A stretch of DNA of 6,331 bases from positions 4,114-10,444 of the forward strand of contig NVSL01000075.1 in assembly GCA_002401215.1 (NCBI GenBank), written 5' to 3'. Positions 1-5,277 of this stretch are shown piece by piece. Origin of the DNA: Flavobacteriaceae bacterium. GTDB lineage: Bacteria; Bacteroidota; Bacteroidia; Flavobacteriales; Flavobacteriaceae. Numbering within the stretch: position 1 is the stretch's first letter; every line of letters begins with the position of its first letter. The notes under the pieces were generated by a model. The model made no database searches, was not told where the DNA came from, and saw only the letters and a list, made by a program, of their open reading frames with translations. Made by a program: the position numbers and the translations under genes.

Positions 1-1
1 C

Positions 2-946
2 GATCATTTTTCTGATCATTTGCTAAAAGGATATTTTGAAGACCCATCAGCATTTGAAATTTTGATGGCAAATCATGGTTATCCAGATATTGCACGTGCA
101 ACTGCGATAAATCAATTTTCGAATCGGTATTTAAATGACCAGCAATTGGCAAAGTTAACGAGTTATTTAAATGACTCATCGGCGTTGGTTCGGAATGAAG
201 TTGTGAGTTCTTTAGAAAAAATAAACAACCCACAAAGTGTTTCTAAAATTGCTAAGATGTTACAAGATTCGGTACGTGTTGTGCGAATTTCTGCGGCAAG
301 ATATTTTAATATGACAACGCAAGATGTTGCTACAATTTCGGAGTTTAAAAATGCGAATAAAGAGTTTTTAACAGCCTTATTTTTAAATGCAGATTTTGCT
401 TCGGGGCAACATCAAATCGCTTTGTATTATCAAGCAAAAGGAAATACAGAAAAAGCAATTGAAGCCTATAAACGTGCAAATGAGATTGATGGATATTACA
501 ACAGATCTCGTATGAATTTAGCCTTGATTTATTACGAACAAGGGTTGACAGCTGAGAGTGAAAAATTGTATTTAAAAGTGATTGAGCAAGAGCCTCAATT
601 TAGTTATCCTTACTATATGTTGGGACTTTTATACAACGAATTGGGCGATAACGAAAAGTCGTTAAATTATCTAAAATTGGCAACTGAAAAAACACCATTC
701 AACCAAAATGCATATTATAATTATGCTTTGCAATTACAGGGAATTGAGAAATATAAAGAGTCTGTTGAGGTATTAAAAAGAGGTTTAGAATTCGCTCCTT
801 ATAACGAGCGAATGTTATATGCTAAGTTATTGGGTGAGGCAAAATCGAACGCAATAGATGATGCCAAAGCGACTTGTGTTTTGTTGATGCAAATTGCTCC
901 GAATAATCAGGACTATAAAAAATTGTATCAGCAATTAAATCAATAA
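2..946 (+). CDS. HEAT/TPR repeat protein, C-terminal part (possible multihaem cytochrome c family), 5' truncated by window
   Basis: The reading frame is open to the left edge of the window, so this is a 3' fragment. The first start-like codon, TTG at 20, is preceded in frame by DHFSDH codons and is not a credible start. Numbering residues from that TTG, about 20-98 form two or three HEAT-like helical pairs (for example SALVRNEVVSSLEKI and VRVVRISAARYF). Residues 125-296 form about five TPR units with typical spacing, such as IALYYQAKGNTEKAIEAYKR and YYMLGLLYNELGDNEKSLNY. Such repeats are protein-protein interaction scaffolds. From memory of the family, a 'DIARATA' stretch followed by HEAT and TPR repeats closes bacterial multihaem cytochrome c proteins of the cytochrome c554 type, whose CxxCH motifs would lie upstream and out of view. 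No CxxCH is present in the visible part, so that identity is inference. The gene converges on the protease gene with one base between stop codons. Confidence 0.85.
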   Translation, partial: DHFSDHLLKGYFEDPSAFEILMANHGYPDIARATAINQFSNRYLNDQQLAKLTSYLNDSSALVRNEVVSSLEKINNPQSVSKIAKMLQDSVRVVRISAARYFNMTTQDVATISEFKNANKEFLTALFLNADFASGQHQIALYYQAKGNTEKAIEAYKRANEIDGYYNRSRMNLALIYYEQGLTAESEKLYLKVIEQEPQFSYPYYMLGLLYNELGDNEKSLNYLKLATEKTPFNQNAYYNYALQLQGIEKYKESVEVLKRGLEFAPYNERMLYAKLLGEAKSNAIDDAKATCVLLMQIAPNNQDYKKLYQQLNQ

Positions 947-947
947 A

Positions 948-1970
948 TTAGTTTTTAATAGCAGCGGTTTCTATTTTACCAGCACGTAAATATTTAACGG
1001 TTATTTCTTGGCTTGAAAATAGGAGCATTTTTTTTCTAAGTAAATCTAAAGCTTCGTAACTATCGAGTTTTACACCTTCTACTTCTAAAATAATATCGCC
1101 ACCAATTAAGATTGGAGAGCCTTCGATAATCGCTTTTATATAACCACCTCTTAAGCCTAATTTATTGCCCAAACCATTTGTAGTGACTGATAAAACTAAC
1201 AATCCAGCTTCTTGAGGTAAGTTAAAAACAGCAGCCATTTCATCTTCTAAAAAAGCATACTCCATTCCTGTCCAAATATTTTTTTGTTCCATTAAAATTT
1301 TGCGAGCAACATTAGAAGAAGCACCAAAACCAATACCGTCAAATCCACCAGATTTTGACATGATAAAACTTGCAATTCCAATAACCTCACCATCCATATT
1401 AAAGAGAGGTCCGCCAGAATTTCCTGGGTTGATTGCTGCATCCGTTTGAATAAATTCAATTGGAAAAAAAGTATCATTTTTTGCACTTTCTGATATTTTC
1501 CCACTTACTATTCCGCGAGTCAAAGTTTGCTCAACACCTAAAGGAGCACCGATAACAAAGAGGTCTTCTCCTACGTTGACTTTGTCAGAATCACCAATGC
1601 TGGCAACATATTTTTCTTTTAATTCAAACTTAGATTTTATTTTTATCATCGCAACATCTGCCGCAGGACTTGTACTTAAAACTTCTGCTTCATAAATATC
1701 ACCATCGGTAAATTTCACAAAAATTTGATCTGCATTGTGCACCACATGAGAAGCTGTCCAGATTAAACCATCCTCAGAAATTAAAACTCCAGAGCCTAAT
1801 CCGCCTTCGGTATTTACTTTTTTCTTGTCACCCAAACCTGCACTCGTATTGCTTTCAGTTTTAATTACCACTACTGACGAGTGTACTTTTTTGTATAATT
1901 CTGATAATGATTGTGCATTTGTAAGTGTTCCAATAAATAGCGCAATTGCTAAAGAGATAATTTTTTTCAT
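948..1970 (-). CDS. Secreted HtrA/DegP-like trypsin-type serine protease with one PDZ domain
   Basis: This is a complete 340-aa periplasmic or exported protease predicted to cleave misfolded or specific envelope proteins. Residues 1-20 are a signal peptide ending in TNAQ. The chymotrypsin-fold domain spans about 25-230. Its catalytic triad is readable: His75 in TASHVV, Asp105 in AADVAMI and Ser185 in NPGNSGGPLF, with the oxyanion-loop context typical of HtrA. A single PDZ domain follows at about 245-335, with the GLRGGYIKAI and GGDIILEVEGV signatures. Classical DegP/DegQ have two PDZ domains, so the architecture is nearer to DegS or to short secreted HtrA-like proteases, but no retained membrane anchor is evident. 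The ATG at 1970 gives a good signal peptide and sits just below a promoter match. It is transcribed alone: the gene upstream is 126 bases away and the downstream gene is convergent. The family is clear; the target protein is unknown, so no symbol is assigned. Confidence 0.93.
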   Translation of the reverse strand: MKKIISLAIALFIGTLTNAQSLSELYKKVHSSVVVIKTESNTSAGLGDKKKVNTEGGLGSGVLISEDGLIWTASHVVHNADQIFVKFTDGDIYEAEVLSTSPAADVAMIKIKSKFELKEKYVASIGDSDKVNVGEDLFVIGAPLGVEQTLTRGIVSGKISESAKNDTFFPIEFIQTDAAINPGNSGGPLFNMDGEVIGIASFIMSKSGGFDGIGFGASSNVARKILMEQKNIWTGMEYAFLEDEMAAVFNLPQEAGLLVLSVTTNGLGNKLGLRGGYIKAIIEGSPILIGGDIILEVEGVKLDSYEALDLLRKKMLLFSSQEITVKYLRAGKIETAAIKN

Positions 1971-1988
1971 GAGTTTGGTTTAGGGTTG

Positions 1989-2019
1989 CAAATCTAATTA
2001 TAAATTAATTTAATTCAAA
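1989..2019 (-). promoter_or_regulatory. Bacteroidota-type promoter for the HtrA-like protease
   Basis: Read on the minus strand, TAGATTTG (1996 to 1989) matches the Bacteroidota -7 consensus TAnnTTTG exactly. A TTTG box (2019 to 2016) lies 19 bases upstream, a spacing expected for the -33 element. Transcription would start near 1984, leaving a very short leader of about 14 bases before the ATG at 1970. This is inferred from sequence match only. Confidence 0.6.
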
Positions 2020-2096
2020 AGGGAAAATAACCTTCCAATCGTTTTTCATATCAATCACAGTCCATCCATCATTCGTATTTTATAAGTGTTACGCCA

Positions 2097-2639
2097 TTAA
2101 AATCTTCTTCCAATTCCGAAACCTAAGTTCCAAGAATTGTAAGCATTAAATTTAATATCATTTGAAAAACTTGTGATAATTTCCCAATTACCATGAAGGA
2201 TAAGATGTGAATATTCAACTCCTGCTTTGATAAGAAATAAGTTTTCTTTTTTCGAAAACTCTCCTCCAGCTCCTAAAACCAAACTAAAGTTTTTTATAGG
2301 TTTAAACATTCCTACAACTGCAGTTGCTAAAGGTGAAACGCGTTCAATTTCAGCACCTTCACTATTTTCTATAATAAAGGTTTCTAAGATAAGATCGTTG
2401 TGTAAACCTATTGCCCAACGTTCGGAAATTTCAAAGTTATAATCGATTCCCCAAGAAGGTACTGAGATATTTTTTTTACCTTCTCCTTCAATCGTTTCGC
2501 CAATTTGAGTGTGACTAATTAAGACGGCTATGGAGTGTCTTTTTTCTGACTTTTCTTCTGTTTCTTCATGTTCGGTTTCTTGCGCATTTGCAAAAGTGAT
2601 GAATACTAAAAGTAAGCTGCTAAGTAGTATTTTTTTCAT
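2097..2639 (-). CDS. Small secreted beta-barrel-like protein of unknown function
   Basis: The 180-aa product has a clear signal peptide (residues 1-20, cleavage after FANAQ). A short, very acidic, His-containing linker follows (about 21-35, ETEHEETEEKSEKRH). The rest consists of alternating polar/hydrophobic strands separated by charged turns and ends in GFGIGRRF, with a terminal Phe as in outer-membrane barrels recognised by the BAM complex. Its size suits an eight-stranded barrel. Recognisable stretches are SWGIDYNFEISERWAIGLHN and the Gly-rich LGAGGEF, which I associate only with uncharacterised small envelope proteins. It lies 80 bases downstream of the sulfatase on the same strand, beyond a probable terminator. 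No good TAnnTTTG promoter is visible in that gap, so expression by read-through from the sulfatase transcript is possible. The acidic/His linker could bind metal, but that is speculation. Confidence 0.8.
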   Translation of the reverse strand: MKKILLSSLLLVFITFANAQETEHEETEEKSEKRHSIAVLISHTQIGETIEGEGKKNISVPSWGIDYNFEISERWAIGLHNDLILETFIIENSEGAEIERVSPLATAVVGMFKPIKNFSLVLGAGGEFSKKENLFLIKAGVEYSHLILHGNWEIITSFSNDIKFNAYNSWNLGFGIGRRF

Positions 2640-2662
2640 AATTGTTTTTACTTAAATAAACC

Positions 2663-2691
2663 CAAAGCCGAATAGTTATTATTCGGCTTTG
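2663..2691 (-). terminator. Stem-loop terminator after the arylsulfatase gene
   Basis: A perfect 12-bp inverted repeat (2663-2674 with 2680-2691) encloses a 5-base loop. The stem holds a GCCG/CGGC core. It begins 29 bases past the sulfatase stop codon. In the minus-strand transcript the stem is followed by GGTTTATTTAAG, only a moderate U-tract, so termination may be partial and allow read-through into the small barrel gene. The hairpin is directly visible; its role is inferred from position. Confidence 0.7.
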
Positions 2692-2719
2692 AGTATTTAA
2701 TATCATTTTTAAATTATAC

Positions 2720-4264
2720 TTAATTATTTCCTGGAGTTTCTAATTGCTTCATTATATCACCCAAGTTAAAACTTGCTGCTTTCATACGTGGTGGATATTC
2801 TTCAAAGGTTCCAATAAATTTCCCAACATATTCTGCTGCAGGCAGTAGTAAAAAGACGTGATCTAAATACCAATCCCAATAAGTGTTTGAAGTTACTGTT
2901 GCAAACTCATAAGGATCTCTTCTTAAATTATATATCCAAGGCACTCTCATTGTCTCCATTGGTGTAGACCAAGTCAACATAGTTCCTGTTTCATTTTGTT
3001 TCATAAAAGTAACTTTCCAATCGTTATAACGTAATGCCATTAACTCTCCATCATCAGAGAAGTAAAACAATTCGGTTCGTGCTCCATTTTCTTCTTTACC
3101 TGTTATATGAGGTAGCATATTATATCCATCTAAATGAACTTTAAATGTTTTGTTTCCTACTTTCTTGCCTTTTAACAATTCTTCTTTTACATTGTTATTT
3201 CCAGCAACTGCAAGAAAGGTTGGTAACCAATCCATCCCTGACATAATTTCGTTAGAAATAGATCCCGCTTCAATATGCCCAGGCCAACGCACCATAGATG
3301 GTGTTCTCCATCCACCTTCCCAATTGGTGTTTTTCTCACCTCTAAAAGGGTTAATTCCTGCATCTGGCCACGTATTCTTATGTGGTCCATTATCGGTTCC
3401 GTATTGAACAATCGTATTGTCTGCGATACCTAATTCATCTAAAAGGTCTAAAAACTTCCCTACATGCATATCGTGCTCTACCATACCGTCACCATATTCA
3501 TTCTGCCCAGAGATTCCTCTAAGTTCATCTTTTACATGAGTTCTAAAATGCATTCTCGTTCCGTTCCACCACACAAAAAATGGCTCACCTGCTTCTACAG
3601 ATTTTCTGATAAAAGCGATTGCAGCATCTGAAGTTTCATCATCAACAGTTTCCATTCTCTTTTTTGTTAATGCTCCTGTATCTTCAATTTTACCATTAGC
3701 ATACGAATGAATTACACCCCTTGGTCCAAATCGCTTTGCAAAATTTGGAAATTTAGTTGGATCTGGATAATCTTCTAATTCTGGTTCTTCTTCGGCATTT
3801 AAGTGGTATAAGTTTCCGAAGAATTCATCAAAGCCATGATTGGTTGGTAGGTGCTCATCACGATCACCTAAGTGGTTTTTCCCAAACTGACCAGTTCTGT
3901 AACCTAATGGTTTTAGTAATTCTGCAATGGTTGGATCTTTTTCAGAAATACCTTCTTTTGCTCCTGGCATTCCAACTTTACTTAGTCCTGTTCTTAATAC
4001 ACTTTGCCCCATGATGAATGATGAGCGTCCAGCAGTACACGATTGCTCGGAATAATAATCGGTAAAGATCATTCCTTCATTGGCAACTCTGTCAATGTTT
4101 GGAGTATGGTACCCAACAAGTCCCATTGTATAGGCACTAATGTTTGATTGTCCAATGTCATCACCCCAAATTACAAGGATGTTTGGTTTTTTTTGTGCGA
4201 ATAATGAACCAACAACCAATAAAGCGGTTGCCAATAACATCATTTTTTTTCTATTGTTCTTCAT
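2720..4264 (-). CDS. Formylglycine-dependent (type I) arylsulfatase, exported
   Basis: The product is a full-length 514-aa enzyme of the alkaline phosphatase/sulfatase superfamily that hydrolyses sulfate esters. Residues 1-24 are a signal peptide ending in LFAQ, which places it in the periplasm or at the surface. Key residues are visible. Metal-binding Asp35-Asp36 lie in WGDDIGQ. Cys76 in SCTAGRSSF matches the C-x-[AP]-x-R maturation signature, with Arg80, and would be converted to formylglycine. Lys129 and His131 lie in GKNHLGDRDEHLP, His239 in RMHFRTH, Asp291-Asn292 in YGTDNG, and Lys311 in GEKNTNWEGGW. The GKNHLGD...HGFDEFFGNLYHLNAEEEPE block and the C-terminal SNTYWDWYLDH...PPRMKAASF block mark a subfamily distinct from the GKWHLG sulfatases. 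No maturase (anSME or FGE) is encoded here, so one must act from elsewhere. The gene is divergent from a beta-barrel operon and followed by a terminator. Substrate unknown. Confidence 0.95.
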   Translation of the reverse strand: MKNNRKKMMLLATALLVVGSLFAQKKPNILVIWGDDIGQSNISAYTMGLVGYHTPNIDRVANEGMIFTDYYSEQSCTAGRSSFIMGQSVLRTGLSKVGMPGAKEGISEKDPTIAELLKPLGYRTGQFGKNHLGDRDEHLPTNHGFDEFFGNLYHLNAEEEPELEDYPDPTKFPNFAKRFGPRGVIHSYANGKIEDTGALTKKRMETVDDETSDAAIAFIRKSVEAGEPFFVWWNGTRMHFRTHVKDELRGISGQNEYGDGMVEHDMHVGKFLDLLDELGIADNTIVQYGTDNGPHKNTWPDAGINPFRGEKNTNWEGGWRTPSMVRWPGHIEAGSISNEIMSGMDWLPTFLAVAGNNNVKEELLKGKKVGNKTFKVHLDGYNMLPHITGKEENGARTELFYFSDDGELMALRYNDWKVTFMKQNETGTMLTWSTPMETMRVPWIYNLRRDPYEFATVTSNTYWDWYLDHVFLLLPAAEYVGKFIGTFEEYPPRMKAASFNLGDIMKQLETPGNN

Positions 4265-4298
4265 AAAATTATTTTAAAATTAATAAATACTACTAAAG

Positions 4299-4321
4299 CC
4301 AAATCTCAGTTTTCGATTTGG
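4299..4321. promoter_or_regulatory. Dyad/hairpin in the sulfatase 5' leader
   Basis: CCAAATC (4299-4305) and GATTTGG (4315-4321) form a perfect 7-bp inverted repeat around a 9-base centre. It lies 35 bases upstream of the sulfatase start codon and downstream of the proposed sulfatase promoter. It could fold in the leader RNA or be an operator bound by a dimeric regulator. There is no long U-run after it in either direction, so it is a poor terminator. Function is inferred. Confidence 0.4.
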
Positions 4322-4339
4322 TACATGTAGCGAGTGAGT

Positions 4340-4347
4340 CAAATGTA
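4340..4347 (-). promoter_or_regulatory. Candidate -7 promoter element for the arylsulfatase
   Basis: The minus strand reads TACATTTG, an exact match to the Bacteroidota TAnnTTTG element. It would start transcription near 4335 and give a leader of about 70 bases containing the 4299-4321 dyad. No convincing TTTG -33 box is found 17-23 bases upstream, so the call rests on one element and on position. Confidence 0.4.
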
Positions 4348-4425
4348 ATAAATTTAACCCGTTGTGCATTTTAAATAATGCTAAGTTTAAATTTAATCAA
4401 TATTTATTCTTTAATTTTATTCTTA

Positions 4426-4433
4426 TATATTTG
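4426..4433 (+). promoter_or_regulatory. Candidate -7 promoter element for the beta-barrel operon
   Basis: TATATTTG matches the Bacteroidota -7 consensus TAnnTTTG exactly and ends 28 bases before the ATG at 4462. Transcription would begin around 4438. A TTG -33 box is not evident upstream. Because this promoter lies inside the longest possible ORF (from ATG 4378), it supports the downstream start. Confidence 0.5.
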
Positions 4434-4461
4434 CAAAATCTTAATTATAGTAACTAATTTG

Positions 4462-5268
4462 ATGAAAAAAAACATACTCCTTCTTACCACTTTATTTCTT
4501 TTTAGTGTTGCTATACAATCACAAGTTTTAATAACTTTATTATTAGGAGACAAATTAAATTCAGAAAAATTAGAATTTGGTTTAGAATCTGGAGTAAATT
4601 TTGAAACAATTAATGGGATGGAATCTACCGATAGAAAGGCTTTTTTTAACATCGGATTTTATTTTGATTTTACTTTAAAAAATCCGCATTGGTCTGCATA
4701 TACAGGAGTTTTGGTAAAAGCAAATCAAGGTTTGGGAAATTTAACCGACAATGATTTAGATTTTTTAGGAGTAGATAAACAATTAGAAAACAGCGTAGAA
4801 ATAGCAGGAGAGTACAATCAAGTAATCAATACTTTTGTAGTCCCTGTTTTGATGAAATATCACTTTAAAAATTACATTTATTTAGAGGGAGGGATGCAAT
4901 TTGGATTGCGTTATAAATCGTATGTAGAATTTAATAGCGATAATAAAGATGTTGAAGAGCGTGTTAGGTATATAAACAGAGATGCGGTGCAAAAAATTGA
5001 TGCTGGATTTTTAGGAGGACTTGGTTATCAATTTAAAAAAGGAAAAGGTTGGACCGTAGGTGCAAAATATTATTACGGTTTGGTAGATGTTTATAAAGAT
5101 AGATCTGGCACGAATTCGAATTCATTTTTTATAAAAGTGAATGTGCCAATTGGTGTAAAAAAATCCAAAGAAAAAGCAGCAAAAGAGCAAGCCAAAAAGG
5201 ATAAGGAAGCATTAGAAGATAAGAATGCTGAATTGCAAAAACGAATTGAAGAATTAGAAAAACAATAA
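4462..5268 (+). CDS. Outer-membrane beta-barrel protein with C-terminal coiled-coil tail
   Basis: With the start at ATG 4462 the product is 268 aa. The frame is open back to ATG 4378, but the extra 28 residues are a second hydrophobic run, and the candidate promoter at 4426-4433 would lie inside them. The 4462 start gives a standard signal peptide (MKKNILLLTTLFLFSVAIQSQ, cleaved near residue 20-21). Residues about 22-232 are alternating strands typical of PorT-like/'OMP_b-brl' Bacteroidota barrels, opening with VLITLLLGDKLNSEKLEFGL and including GGLGYQFKKGKGWTVGAKYY. The last strand, SFFIKVNVPIG, is not the C-terminus. It is followed by a Lys/Glu/Ala-rich helix (about 233-268) ending in NAELQKRIEELEKQ, a likely coiled coil. 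Such a tail would extend into the periplasm and could oligomerise or hold a partner. It is the first gene of a two-gene operon and divergent from the sulfatase. Function unknown; a role in uptake or binding is inference. Confidence 0.85.
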   Translation: MKKNILLLTTLFLFSVAIQSQVLITLLLGDKLNSEKLEFGLESGVNFETINGMESTDRKAFFNIGFYFDFTLKNPHWSAYTGVLVKANQGLGNLTDNDLDFLGVDKQLENSVEIAGEYNQVINTFVVPVLMKYHFKNYIYLEGGMQFGLRYKSYVEFNSDNKDVEERVRYINRDAVQKIDAGFLGGLGYQFKKGKGWTVGAKYYYGLVDVYKDRSGTNSNSFFIKVNVPIGVKKSKEKAAKEQAKKDKEALEDKNAELQKRIEELEKQ

Positions 5269-5277
5269 TAATACATC

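Noticed and set aside
2..19. Near-direct repeat GATCATTT-N4-GATCATTT at the left edge
   Set aside because: It encodes part of the open frame (DHFSDH) and is too short to indicate a repeat element or attachment site.
1292..1504. 70-aa minus-strand frame inside the protease gene
   Set aside because: It is an alternative-frame shadow of the clearly coding HtrA-like gene, with no domain or signal of its own.
2227..2442. 71-aa plus-strand frame opposite the small barrel gene
   Set aside because: It is an antisense shadow; the minus-strand gene has a signal peptide and barrel pattern, this frame has neither.
3150..3411. Overlapping frames of 85 aa (plus) and 74 aa (minus) inside the sulfatase gene
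   Set aside because: Both overlap conserved sulfatase sequence in other frames and show no recognisable protein pattern.
3757..4014. 85-aa plus-strand frame opposite the sulfatase N-terminal region
   Set aside because: It is an antisense shadow of the conserved active-site blocks; its Leu/His-rich composition reflects the reverse complement.
4404..4652. 82-aa minus-strand frame over the start of the barrel operon
   Set aside because: It overlaps the signal peptide and first strands of the real plus-strand gene and the divergent promoter region.
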